This document shows positions 17,440-25,852 of a stretch of 64,000 nucleotides of DNA, piece by piece (positions within the stretch are counted from its first letter, which is position 1; each line of letters opens with the position of its first letter). A model generated the notes under the pieces. The model did no database searches, had not been told where the DNA came from, and saw only the letters and a program-made list of their open reading frames with translations. The position numbers and the translations under genes were made by a program. The DNA comes from Microbulbifer agarilyticus. Lineage in GTDB: Bacteria > Pseudomonadota > Gammaproteobacteria > Pseudomonadales > Cellvibrionaceae. The stretch lies in assembly GCF_001999945.1 (NCBI RefSeq), contig NZ_CP019650.1, positions 3,091,001 through 3,155,000 of the forward strand, given 5' to 3'.

Positions 17440-18870
17440 TCAAATTTCCCACTTCATTTGCGCACCTTGCGCCCAGAACCTAGGCCCCTTGAAGACCTCA
17501 GGTAGCTCAGCTTGCTGCAGTAAGTATGTGCCAAACAGGTGAAGATAAACTCCGAATAATATGAAAGCTACACCCCATACCAAATATCTATAAGTGAGCC
17601 AACTCCCTCCAGGTAGCTTTGGTGAGGCATGCACACCTGCCACTTCACTTTGCAAGTAATCAGGAAGGCCTCCCAATAAAATTCCAGCAAACAGAAATAG
17701 TAAGGTCTGCGGCATCGGCATCACTACCAAGCCACTAAAAAGTGAGTAAAACCCAGCTGACACAAGGGACACAGCAAGTCCGGCTGTAATATCCAATTGA
17801 TGTTGACAATTATCTGATTGGTTGAAGAATTTATATGCCTTGAGCAATACACAAGCAAAAGAGACTATCGCAGCACCAGCCCCGAGAGCCCCCCATTCGT
17901 AAATGAATTGGAGCAAACTATTATGCGGATGCCCTTCATGCCGCTTGAAATCATGGTAAGAGAAAGATCCAGTACCCTCGCCCAGCCAAAAGTGAGCCGG
18001 GCCAAGAGCTTCAATTAAATTTATCCATATTGTAATCCGCCCTGATGAATGGGCCCGAAAAGCATCTGCTCGCTCACCTACTTCGCTTAGCAGTTGCAAC
18101 AATAAGTAGGAAACGCAAGCTATAACACAAACACAGGCTGCCTTCAGGACTTCAGCACGCCAAGGTTTAAGCAAGACATACGCCACCAAACCACCAGCAA
18201 TCAAGCCGACCAATAGTCCCCGGGCTCCACCAGCAAACGCTAACAGAAGGTTTATAAACAAAAACAAACACGCAATAGTTTTGTAGTTTGACCGCGCAAG
18301 CCACACATACAGCAGTGGCACCATAAAGACCTGAACCTGATTGAAAAATCTGGTGTTCTCTACACCGGGATAAAGCATTTCCGCTCGCACTGGCACCTTT
18401 GCGGCCAGCTCAAACATTAAAAACGCTAATGCTTTCAATAGCATCAAACCGTGAAGCAATAGAATTCCTAGTAAGACACCCCCGCCCATCCCTTGCCTAG
18501 CAACATAAAACCCTACACAAAACACTGAGAGCAAAAACAACCAATGCAAGCTTTCAAAAAAAGAGTGTAAAGGGTTATCGGCTAGTAATCCGCTCGCACT
18601 GATGAATACGAGGGAAACTAACCAAGAGCGAATTAGCAGGGACTCTTCAAGAACAGATCGAACGACGTGGCGATAGGAAGGGACTAAAAAAAATGAGCAA
18701 AGAAGACTGACTAAAGCAACCTGCATTATACGCTTGTGGTTATAGGGCGTTACCGGCAGGTCAAAGTCAAAGTCAAAGATATTTAAGCAAAGAAAAAACC
18801 AAACTATGCAAGAGCCTACGCACAGCACTACTAACCAATTCGAGTGTTCTTTTCCCCGCAATGTCTCCAT
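17440..18870 (-). CDS. O-antigen ligase-family protein, probable pilin O-oligosaccharyltransferase
   Basis: 476 residues, integral membrane protein with about a dozen hydrophobic segments. The large loop before the last helices carries the Wzy_C/WaaL-type motif LGEGTGSFSYHDFKRHEGHPHNSLLQ, with the conserved His in GHPHN. Such proteins ligate lipid-linked glycans to lipid A, polymerise O-units, or (TfpO/PilO, PglL) transfer glycan to type IV pilin. Its place directly downstream of pilA on the same strand mirrors pilA-tfpO in Pseudomonas, so pilin glycosylation is the favoured inference. The gene is visibly more AT-rich than its neighbours. The pilin ends in a Ser/Thr-containing tail compatible with TfpO-type glycosylation. 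Confidence 0.78.
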   Translation of the reverse strand: METLRGKEHSNWLVVLCVGSCIVWFFLCLNIFDFDFDLPVTPYNHKRIMQVALVSLLCSFFLVPSYRHVVRSVLEESLLIRSWLVSLVFISASGLLADNPLHSFFESLHWLFLLSVFCVGFYVARQGMGGGVLLGILLLHGLMLLKALAFLMFELAAKVPVRAEMLYPGVENTRFFNQVQVFMVPLLYVWLARSNYKTIACLFLFINLLLAFAGGARGLLVGLIAGGLVAYVLLKPWRAEVLKAACVCVIACVSYLLLQLLSEVGERADAFRAHSSGRITIWINLIEALGPAHFWLGEGTGSFSYHDFKRHEGHPHNSLLQFIYEWGALGAGAAIVSFACVLLKAYKFFNQSDNCQHQLDITAGLAVSLVSAGFYSLFSGLVVMPMPQTLLFLFAGILLGGLPDYLQSEVAGVHASPKLPGGSWLTYRYLVWGVAFILFGVYLHLFGTYLLQQAELPEVFKGPRFWAQGAQMKWEI

Positions 18871-18916
18871 GTCTTACTACTTATTTGATAGCCAAAGCAC
18901 ATTTCTAACCAGAAAC

Positions 18917-18944
18917 AAAAAAGGCGGGCAATGCCCGCCTTTTT
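18917..18944 (-). terminator. Rho-independent terminator after pilA
   Basis: GGCGGGC and GCCCGCC flank a 3-nt loop. On the minus strand an A-run precedes the stem and a run of T follows it. It lies between the pilA stop and the tfpO-like gene, so most pilA transcripts should end here, with tfpO expressed by read-through or its own promoter. Confidence 0.85.
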
Positions 18945-18961
18945 CCAAGAATCAACGACTC

Positions 18962-19426
18962 TTAGGTTCCACGACAGGAAGACGGGAAGTACTTCGCAAC
19001 TGCGTTGCTGCTCACGGTGCAGTTCCAAATCACAGCACCGTCGTAACCAGCGGCAACAGCTGTTGTACCATCATCTTGAGTCGGGGTCAGGACAACACTT
19101 GCTGCGTCGAGAGTATTATCATTCGTACCCTGAATCGCAACAGTGATCACACCATTTGCAACGGTTACAGACTCAACATAAGTAGAAGTAATGTTAGCCG
19201 GAGTTGCATCGAGACCCGCAGCGGTATTATTTGCCGGTACAGAACCAGAAGCCTGGATAGACTCAGCTACAGCAGCTTTCGCTTGCGCAGCAAAGCCCAG
19301 CGCTTCACTCATTTTTGCGCGCTTGGTGTAGTCAGAATAGGCTGGCAGTGCCACTGCAGCCAGAATGCCGATGATCGCAACTACGATCATCAATTCGATA
19401 AGAGTAAAACCCTGTTGCTTTTTCAT
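18962..19426 (-). CDS. pilA: Type IV major pilin
   Basis: 154 residues from the ATG at 19426, with GGAGA 8 nt upstream. The class IVa prepilin leader MKKQQG is cleaved before Phe ([16 protein letters not shown]), with Glu5 of the mature protein present. The hydrophobic alpha1 helix continues into [14 protein letters not shown]. The C-terminal D-region is bounded by the pair in [18 protein letters not shown]. PilD (encoded nearby) would cleave and N-methylate it, and PilB/PilC assemble it. Divergent from pilB across a 419-bp region. Confidence 0.95.
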   Translation of the reverse strand: MKKQQGFTLIELMIVVAIIGILAAVALPAYSDYTKRAKMSEALGFAAQAKAAVAESIQASGSVPANNTAAGLDATPANITSTYVESVTVANGVITVAIQGTNDNTLDAASVVLTPTQDDGTTAVAAGYDGAVIWNCTVSSNAVAKYFPSSCRGT

Positions 19427-19845
19427 TGTAACCGTCTCCATACAGACTGTTGTTTTTGGACGAAATCCCGTGAGGAAGTCGGCAGATACCATACAGGGAT
19501 TGTGGCAAAACGCGCAACCACGATAGCCCACCAGAATTTTCCATTTGAGATCTTTTACCATTAACCTCTGCATAGGCAACATACATACCGATCACTTTTT
19601 AATCAAATCAATGCTCTAGGTGACACAGATTGTCAGTCAGAACTTGATCAATAGCCTGACGTGGGTACGCAACCTAGCTTTGCTCACAGATTTGTTTAGC
19701 TTTCTAACTTAACATCGTGATGCAATTAGCTTTTCAACAATTGGCGGTCAGCAGCGAATTCGCTATATTGGGAGGCTGGCGGAAATTCTAAACAAGTCGC
19801 CGATACAGAACAAAAAACAATCACATTAAGCGCAAAGCATTTCCT
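19427..19845. other. Divergent pilA-pilB intergenic region
   Basis: 419 bp, AT-rich. It contains the candidate pilA sigma-54 promoter and, about 35-50 bp upstream of that, a TGTC/GACA-containing stretch (19620-19641) in the position where a PilR-like activator could bind. I see no ORF with a credible RBS and no RNA gene. Confidence 0.5.
19574..19591 (-). promoter_or_regulatory. Candidate sigma-54 promoter for pilA
   Basis: On the minus strand CGGTATGTATGTTGCC has the GG-N10-GC spacing of -24/-12 elements, with a perfect TTGC. The GG is at 19588-19589 and the GC at 19576-19577. RpoN and PilR control pilA in Pseudomonas. The leader to the ATG at 19426 would be about 140 nt. The -24 half is only a partial match to TGGCAC. 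Confidence 0.4.
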
Positions 19846-21558
19846 ATGAGCAGCATCCCTCTGAGCGGACTAGCCAAGCGACTGGTCATCGACAAGGCTA
19901 TCGACGAGCCCACCGCACAATCCGCCGTAAAGGCTGCCAAACGCGAGGGACAGAGTTTTGCCCAACACGCAGTAGAGGCAAAACTGATCAAGAGCCGGGA
20001 ATTGGCCAACATAGCCACCCAAGCGTTCGGCTCCCCTCTATTCGACCTGTCTAGCTACAACTTCGATTTGTTGCCAAAGGATGTACTCGACGAAAAGCTG
20101 ATCACCAAGCATTTCGCACTTCCACTCTATAAGCGAGCTAACAGGCTGTTTGTTGCTGTCGCGGACCCAACCAACCTTGCCGGCCTTGACGAGATTAACT
20201 TCAATACCGGCCTGAACACTGAAGCGGTACTGGTCGAAGCGGACAAGCTTGCCAAGGCAATCGAAAGCTATTTGGCAAACAGCGGTGATATTAGTGGTGG
20301 CTTGGAAGGGCTAGACGACGATGATCTCGACAGCCTCAACATCGATGGAGGCGAGCAAGAGCGAGAGGATGACAGCGACGCCGTAGGAGACGAAGCCCCC
20401 GTTGTACGTTTTGTAAACAAGGTCCTGCTCGATGCCATCCGCACAGGGGCGTCAGATATACACTTCGAGCCATATGAGAAGTCCTATCGAGTGCGCCTGC
20501 GCACAGATGGCGTGCTGCACGAAGTTGCACGCCCTCCAATTCAGCTCGCTACCAGATTGTCAGCACGCCTCAAAGTAATGTCCAAAATGGATATTTCCGA
20601 ACGCCGGGTACCTCAGGATGGCCGAATAAAGATGAAGCTATCCAAAACCAAGGCCATCGACTTTCGAGTCAACAGCCTACCCACCCTGTGGGGTGAGAAG
20701 ATTGTATTGCGAATTCTTGACCCATCCTCCGCAAAGCTCGGTATTGATGCTCTGGGCTACGAAGAAGAGCAAAAACAGCTCTATCTCGATGCTCTCGCAC
20801 AACCGCAGGGGATGATTTTGGTAACTGGCCCCACGGGCTCGGGTAAAACGGTATCTCTGTATACCGGCCTGAATATACTTAATACCCCAGAAAGAAACAT
20901 TTCCACGGCGGAAGACCCGGTGGAAATTAACCTTGAAGGCATCAACCAGGTTAACGTCTCCGCCAAGGTAGGACTAAATTTCGCCGAGGCTTTACGCTCC
21001 TTCTTGCGGCAAGACCCCGATATTGTGATGGTAGGTGAGATAAGGGATTTGGAAACCGCAGAGATCGCCATCAAAGCGGCGCAAACAGGTCACTTGGTGT
21101 TATCCACCTTGCACACCAATTCCGCCCCAGAGACTTTGACTCGCTTGATGAATATGGGCGTTCCCACATTCAATATCGCAACGTCTGTCAGTGTAATTAT
21201 TGCTCAACGCTTGGCACGGAGACTTTGTGGAGAGTGTAAAAAACCCGCAGAACTACCAGAAGAAGTGTTGGCCGATGAAGGCTTTGATGCGGTCACAATT
21301 CCAAAGTCTGAATGGCAAATATACCAACCTGTGGGCTGTGAACATTGTTCCAAAGGCTATAAAGGACGCGTGGGTGTGTATGAAGTGGTTCGCATTACCG
21401 ACGGAATCTCACGCATTATAATGGAGGGAGGCAACTCCATTCAAATTGCAGATCAAGCCAAAAAGGAAGGCTTTAATAATCTCCGCACTTCGGCGCTGCG
21501 CAAGGTAGTAATGGGTGTGACTAGCTTGGAAGAAGCTAATCGAGTAACCAAAGACTAA
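19846..21558 (+). CDS. pilB: Type IV pilus extension ATPase
   Basis: 570 residues. An N-terminal T2SSE_N (MshEN) domain (about 30-155) precedes an acidic linker (GLEGLDDDDLDSLNIDGG). The GspE core has DIHFEPYEKSYRVRLRTDG, Walker A GPTGSGKT (about 327-334), an Asp box, Walker B-like DPDIVMVGEIRD (about 390) and the His box TGHLVLSTLHTN. A zinc tetracysteine motif (CGECKKP...CEHCSKGYKGR) follows, as in PilB. Cytoplasmic hexameric motor for pilus assembly, first gene of pilBCD. Confidence 0.95.
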   Translation: MSSIPLSGLAKRLVIDKAIDEPTAQSAVKAAKREGQSFAQHAVEAKLIKSRELANIATQAFGSPLFDLSSYNFDLLPKDVLDEKLITKHFALPLYKRANRLFVAVADPTNLAGLDEINFNTGLNTEAVLVEADKLAKAIESYLANSGDISGGLEGLDDDDLDSLNIDGGEQEREDDSDAVGDEAPVVRFVNKVLLDAIRTGASDIHFEPYEKSYRVRLRTDGVLHEVARPPIQLATRLSARLKVMSKMDISERRVPQDGRIKMKLSKTKAIDFRVNSLPTLWGEKIVLRILDPSSAKLGIDALGYEEEQKQLYLDALAQPQGMILVTGPTGSGKTVSLYTGLNILNTPERNISTAEDPVEINLEGINQVNVSAKVGLNFAEALRSFLRQDPDIVMVGEIRDLETAEIAIKAAQTGHLVLSTLHTNSAPETLTRLMNMGVPTFNIATSVSVIIAQRLARRLCGECKKPAELPEEVLADEGFDAVTIPKSEWQIYQPVGCEHCSKGYKGRVGVYEVVRITDGISRIIMEGGNSIQIADQAKKEGFNNLRTSALRKVVMGVTSLEEANRVTKD

Positions 21559-21594
21559 ATTTCGATCGACCAATAAAAACTCGGGAACAAGACC

Positions 21595-22806
21595 ATGGCC
21601 AATTCCGCCGCAGTCGCCTACGTATATAAGGGCGTGGACGCCAAGGGCAACAGGGTAGAGGGTGAGATTAGTGGGACCAATCCTGCGCTAATCAAGGCGC
21701 AATTGCGTCGTCAAGGAATCATCGCCAGCAAGGTGCAGAAGAAGCCGAAACCATTATTCGGTGCCAGCAAAAAGGTCAAACCGGCCGATATCGCAGTTTT
21801 TACCCGGCAAATGGCGACTATGATGAAAGCCGGTGTTCCCCTTGTGCAAAGCTTTGAAATCGTCGCTGATGGCTTAGACAATGAAGGACTTAAGGATCTG
21901 ATATTTAAAATCCGCGACGAAGTCGCTTCAGGTACTGCCTTTGCTGATGCACTACGTAAACACCCAGTGTACTTTGATGACCTGTTCTGTAATTTAGTTG
22001 CGTCAGGTGAGCAATCCGGTGCCCTAGAAACCATGCTCGACCGAATAGCGACCTACAAAGAGAAAACTGAGTCGCTTAAAGCGAAAATTAAGAAAGCAAT
22101 GACGTATCCAATTGCCGTTCTGGTGGTTGCCGTCATTGTTACTTCTATTCTGCTAATCAAAGTAGTCCCCCAATTTGCCGACACTTTCTCTAGCTTCGGC
22201 GCGAACTTGCCAGCTTTTACTTTGTTCGTTTTGGGAATTTCAGAATGGATGCAAGCCAACTGGTTAATTGCATTTATTACCCTAGTGGTAGGTATAGGCG
22301 GGACTTTAGAGGTTAAAAAACGCAATAAAAATGTTGCAAACTTCTTTGACAGATTAATGCTCAAAATCCCTATTTTGGGTCAAATAACCTACAACTCGAT
22401 TGCGGCCCGTTTTGCGCGTACACTATCAACCACTTTTGCTGCAGGTGTACCGCTAATCGACGCACTCAAGTCTGTAGCCGGCGCCACCGGTAACGTCGTC
22501 TATGAGGAGGCGACATACAAGATTCGAGATTCAGTTGCGACCGGTATTCCGCTGAACGGTGCGATGCGCTCGTCGGGACTCTACCCGACGATGCTGGTAC
22601 AAATGGCCGCTATCGGAGAAGAATCAGGTGCACTCGATGAGATGCTCAGTAAAGCAGCAGATTTTTATGAAGAAGCAGTGGATAACATGGTAGACAACCT
22701 CACCACACTTCTTGAACCCATGATTATGGCTATTTTGGGAATTTTGGTGGGTGGACTAATGATCGCCATGTATCTTCCGATCTTCCAGCTCGGTCAAGTT
22801 ATTTAA
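21595..22806 (+). CDS. pilC: Type IV pilus inner-membrane platform protein
   Basis: 403 residues. Two GspF/PilC domains each end in a hydrophobic helix pair. The first contains FTRQMATMMKAGVPLVQSFEI and VASGEQSGALETMLDRIA, the second FARTLSTTFAAGVPLIDALK and MAAIGEESGALDEMLSK. These repeats are the family hallmark. It links the PilB motor to the growing pilus. Located 36 nt after pilB and 12 nt before pilD. Confidence 0.95.
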   Translation: MANSAAVAYVYKGVDAKGNRVEGEISGTNPALIKAQLRRQGIIASKVQKKPKPLFGASKKVKPADIAVFTRQMATMMKAGVPLVQSFEIVADGLDNEGLKDLIFKIRDEVASGTAFADALRKHPVYFDDLFCNLVASGEQSGALETMLDRIATYKEKTESLKAKIKKAMTYPIAVLVVAVIVTSILLIKVVPQFADTFSSFGANLPAFTLFVLGISEWMQANWLIAFITLVVGIGGTLEVKKRNKNVANFFDRLMLKIPILGQITYNSIAARFARTLSTTFAAGVPLIDALKSVAGATGNVVYEEATYKIRDSVATGIPLNGAMRSSGLYPTMLVQMAAIGEESGALDEMLSKAADFYEEAVDNMVDNLTTLLEPMIMAILGILVGGLMIAMYLPIFQLGQVI

Positions 22807-22818
22807 TAGCTCCTCAAA

Positions 22819-23703
22819 ATGTTTGATCCAAATTTTTCACACTCAGCGCTGCTTATTAGCAGCGCTTTTATTTTAGGCCTGCTAATCGGCAGCTTCCTGA
22901 ATGTTGTTATCCATCGCCTGCCCATCATGATGGAGCGGGAGTATCAGCGGGATTTCTACGCTTACTTTGACAAGACACCTCCGGCAGAAGAAGAGAAGCT
23001 GCTCAGCCAGACTTACAACCTGATTCTCCCCCACTCCCACTGCCCCAGCTGCAATCAGGAAATCAAACCCTGGCAGAACATTCCCATCATCAGCTACCTG
23101 CTGCTGCGCGGTAAGTGTGGCAACTGCGGTACGTCCATCTCCAAGCGCTATCCGCTGGTAGAACTGGCAACCGGCATTTTGACCGCTATCGTGGTTTGGC
23201 AGCTGGACTTTACCTGGCAGGCGCTAGCTGGGGTAGTGTTTACCTGGACGTTAGTCGCGCTGACTGGGATCGATTTTGACAAACAACTACTACCAGACAG
23301 TATTACGCTTCCACTGCTGTGGGCCGGTCTTCTAATCAATCTGTGGGGTGTATTTGTACCACTTCAGGATGCGGTGATCGGGGCGATCGCCGGCTATCTG
23401 GCGCTGTGGGGGGTATTCCATATCTTCAAACTGGTGACAGGCAAAGAAGGTATGGGAGCCGGAGACTTTAAGATCCTCGCGGCTATTGGTGCGTGGTTTG
23501 GCTGGCAGGTGCTGCCGCTGGTGATCCTGCTATCTGCAGCCGTAGGTGCCTTGGCCGGTATCCTGTGGACACTCATTTCAGGGCGCGACAAAAATCTGCC
23601 AATTGCCTTCGGTCCCTATCTCGCCGGAGCTGCCTGGATTGCCATGCTGTGGGGCGAGCAAATTATGGGCTGGTATTTCCATATCTCTGGACTGAATAGC
23701 TAA
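22819..23703 (+). CDS. pilD: Type IV prepilin peptidase and N-methyltransferase
   Basis: 294 residues, polytopic membrane protein. The N-terminal cytoplasmic loop has two zinc CxxC pairs (CPSC about 75-78 and CGNC about 101-104). The catalytic aspartates are in GIDFDKQLLPD and GMGAGDFK, the latter being the GxGD motif. It cleaves the PilA leader and methylates the new N-terminal Phe, and may also process type II secretion pseudopilins. coaE starts 3 nt after the stop. Confidence 0.95.
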   Translation: MFDPNFSHSALLISSAFILGLLIGSFLNVVIHRLPIMMEREYQRDFYAYFDKTPPAEEEKLLSQTYNLILPHSHCPSCNQEIKPWQNIPIISYLLLRGKCGNCGTSISKRYPLVELATGILTAIVVWQLDFTWQALAGVVFTWTLVALTGIDFDKQLLPDSITLPLLWAGLLINLWGVFVPLQDAVIGAIAGYLALWGVFHIFKLVTGKEGMGAGDFKILAAIGAWFGWQVLPLVILLSAAVGALAGILWTLISGRDKNLPIAFGPYLAGAAWIAMLWGEQIMGWYFHISGLNS

Positions 23704-23706
23704 GCC

Positions 23707-24321
23707 ATGTTTATTGTCGGGCTGACCGGTGGTATCGGCAGCGGCAAGTCTGCCGCCGCAGCGCGCTTTCGTCATCACGACGTTAACGTAATGGACGCAG
23801 ATATCGCCGCACGTGTGGTGGTAGAGCCCGGACGGCCGGCGCTCGCCGCCATTACCGAGCACTTCGGTGCCGACATACTGCTGGAGAATGGGGAGCTGGA
23901 CCGCGCTGCGCTGCGCAAGCAGGTGTTCGACAATCCCGAGGAGCGACGCTGGCTGGAACAGCTGACCCACCCACTTATCCGCGAGGAAATTATTTCCTCA
24001 TTGAACGCCAGTTACAAAACCCACAGCGCGCCTTACGCGATTCTCGAATCGCCACTGCTGGTTGAATCCGGCCAGGTGGCGCTGGTGCAGCGGGTTTGCG
24101 TGGTGGATATTCCAGAAGAGCTGCAGCTTGCCCGTGCCACTGCGCGAGACAGTAACTCAGCAGAGCAGATCCGCAAAATCATGGCCGCGCAGCTCCCGCG
24201 CGCCGAACGATGTGCACAGGCCCACGATATTCTGGATAATAGTAGCTCTCTAGAAGCCCTGAACGCTCAGGTGGATGCCTTGCACGCGCAGTACGTCCAA
24301 CTGGCGACCAAACCGGAATAG
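23707..24321 (+). CDS. coaE: Dephospho-CoA kinase
   Basis: 204 residues. P-loop GLTGGIGSGKSAAAARF (residues 6-22), DADIAARVVVEPG after it, and LTHPLIREEI in the CoA-binding helix. It phosphorylates dephospho-CoA at the 3'-hydroxyl in the last step of CoA synthesis. The pilD-coaE-yacG arrangement is conserved in many gammaproteobacteria. Confidence 0.95.
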   Translation: MFIVGLTGGIGSGKSAAAARFRHHDVNVMDADIAARVVVEPGRPALAAITEHFGADILLENGELDRAALRKQVFDNPEERRWLEQLTHPLIREEIISSLNASYKTHSAPYAILESPLLVESGQVALVQRVCVVDIPEELQLARATARDSNSAEQIRKIMAAQLPRAERCAQAHDILDNSSSLEALNAQVDALHAQYVQLATKPE

Positions 24322-24330
24322 CCGTTATCC

Positions 24331-24552
24331 ATGTCCGATCATTCTTCCCCAGACAAACCAACCGTGCCCTGCCCTACCTGCAAAAAGCCGATGGAGTGGA
24401 GCGCAGCCAACCCGCACCGTCCGTTCTGCTGTGAGCGCTGCAAGCTGATCGATCTCGGAGAGTGGGCCAGCGAGGGCCACAAGATTCCCGGCCAGCCAGT
24501 ATTTGACGATGTGATGAGCGAAGACCTGGATCCTGCCAAGACCCGCCACTAA
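24331..24552 (+). CDS. yacG: DNA gyrase inhibitor / zinc-binding protein YacG
   Basis: 73 residues. Two zinc-binding cysteine pairs, CPTC (14-17) and CERC (about 34-37), followed by [17 protein letters not shown], as in E. coli YacG. YacG binds the GyrB C-terminal domain and inhibits gyrase. It is separated from coaE by 9 nt. Confidence 0.92.
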   Translation: MSDHSSPDKPTVPCPTCKKPMEWSAANPHRPFCCERCKLIDLGEWASEGHKIPGQPVFDDVMSEDLDPAKTRH

Positions 24553-24571
24553 TCGTGTCGGAAGACACGAT
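24552..24571. terminator. Hairpin between convergent yacG and TlpA-like genes
   Basis: ATCGTGTC (24552-24559) and GACACGAT (24564-24571) form a perfect 8-bp stem with a GGAA loop directly after the yacG stop. On the plus strand it is followed by CTGTTTAA. It probably ends transcription in at least one direction. Confidence 0.6.
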
Positions 24572-24575
24572 CTGT

Positions 24576-25088
24576 TTAACTGCCTTTGCCCACCTGCGCC
24601 CACCACAGCCGCGCTTTCAATCCCAAACGGGACGCCATACCGGCAGTTACGGTACTGACTTCACCGGAACTGTCCACGATGGCAATGGTCGGGGTAACCT
24701 TTAGTCCCCAGCTGGCACTCAGTGCACCACTTGGATCATTGATGGTGCGGAACTTGAGATTGTGCTCCTGCTGGTAAGCGGCCACTTCGTCTGGCGTGCC
24801 GGATTGCAGGGCGACACTGATTACCTGGTAGTCCTTGGATAGATCAGACACCGCCGGTGATACCACTCGGCAATAGCCGCACCAGGTTGCCCAGAAGTAA
24901 ATCAACACGGGGCCTTTCTGAGTCATACCCTGCAGACTAATCGGCAAGCCATTAATGTCCGGCGCCAGTAAGTCCGGTGCCTGCCCCTTGGGCATACTGC
25001 GGGCGTGATACCAGGAAACCGCGACCACGACCAATACCGCGAGCAGCGCAAACTTAACCAGGGACCGCAGCCCGCCTTTTATATTCAC
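24576..25088 (-). CDS. TlpA/ScsD-like thioredoxin-fold protein
   Basis: 170 residues starting at GTG 25088, which overlaps the trmO stop by 4 nt (GTGA). One N-terminal membrane anchor (about 10-26) puts the domain in the periplasm. The redox motif is FWATWCGYCRVVSPAVSDL, with the cis-Pro segment VTPTIAIVD. Family members transfer electrons to periplasmic disulfides (ScsD type) or help cytochrome maturation. Last gene of the gabD-trmO unit. Confidence 0.85.
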   Translation of the reverse strand: MNIKGGLRSLVKFALLAVLVVVAVSWYHARSMPKGQAPDLLAPDINGLPISLQGMTQKGPVLIYFWATWCGYCRVVSPAVSDLSKDYQVISVALQSGTPDEVAAYQQEHNLKFRTINDPSGALSASWGLKVTPTIAIVDSSGEVSTVTAGMASRLGLKARLWWAQVGKGS

Positions 25089-25852
25089 TCGCTATTTCCT
25101 TCGGTAATTACATTCGACTCGAGCGGGGAAAGTGCCGTTACTTGAATTCCGTCATCCCCATAGCGCCATTGCAGGTTAAACCCGCAAAGTTCCATCCCGT
25201 AGATTCGCGATGGATCGGGCTTTTGGTACGCGGGCTTGGGATCTTGCGCAAGCACCTGCTGAATTAGTGCCATCAAGTCGGTGCCCCACTCATCACTGAA
25301 GTTTCGCGCAACTTCCGCGATTGGATCCGGGATATTTACCTGCGTTGCGGCCGGCGCGGTATCCGCAAAGTCGCTGGCAGCTTCTGGGACTTTATCGGCG
25401 TAAGGAATATAGGGTTTGATATCCAGAATCGGTGTGCCATTTAGCAGGTCGGCACCGGCAATGATAATTTCGACTTTTGTCCGCGCACTGGCTTTATGCA
25501 CGCGCACTTCAATCAGTCGCACGACGGAAAGGCCAATATTATTCGGCCGAAACGGGGAGCGGGTGGCAAATACGCCCATTTTTTTATTGCCTCCAAGACG
25601 TGGAGGGCGGACCTTGGCAGACCACTGCCCAGCCACCTGATGAAACTGCCAGGTAAGCCACAGGTGGGTATATTGCTCCAGGCCGGCGACAGCCTCCGGG
25701 TCGTTGTAAGGTGGTAGTAACTCGAGGGATGCACGGCTAGCATCCGCCAGCAGAGGCTGGCGCGGGATGCCGAATTTATCCGTAAAGCAGGAGTGGGTGA
25801 TGGCGACGGGCTCAATACTCAGCGCTGGGATATTCAAATGCCACCCATGCAC
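25085..25852 (-). CDS. trmO: tRNA (t6A37) N6-methyltransferase
   Basis: 255 residues from GTG 25852, overlapping the gabD stop by 19 nt. TrmO (YaeB/TsaA) family features include FGIPRQPLLADASRA, LEQYTHLWLTWQFH, KVRPPRLGG, GVFATRSPFRPNNIGLSVVRL, then GADLLNGTPILDIKPYIPYAD. The beta-barrel uses SAM to methylate t6A37 to m6t6A in threonine tRNA. The C-terminal extension ends in a Glu/Asn-rich tail. Confidence 0.92.
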   Translation of the reverse strand: MHGWHLNIPALSIEPVAITHSCFTDKFGIPRQPLLADASRASLELLPPYNDPEAVAGLEQYTHLWLTWQFHQVAGQWSAKVRPPRLGGNKKMGVFATRSPFRPNNIGLSVVRLIEVRVHKASARTKVEIIIAGADLLNGTPILDIKPYIPYADKVPEAASDFADTAPAATQVNIPDPIAEVARNFSDEWGTDLMALIQQVLAQDPKPAYQKPDPSRIYGMELCGFNLQWRYGDDGIQVTALSPLESNVITEGNSE

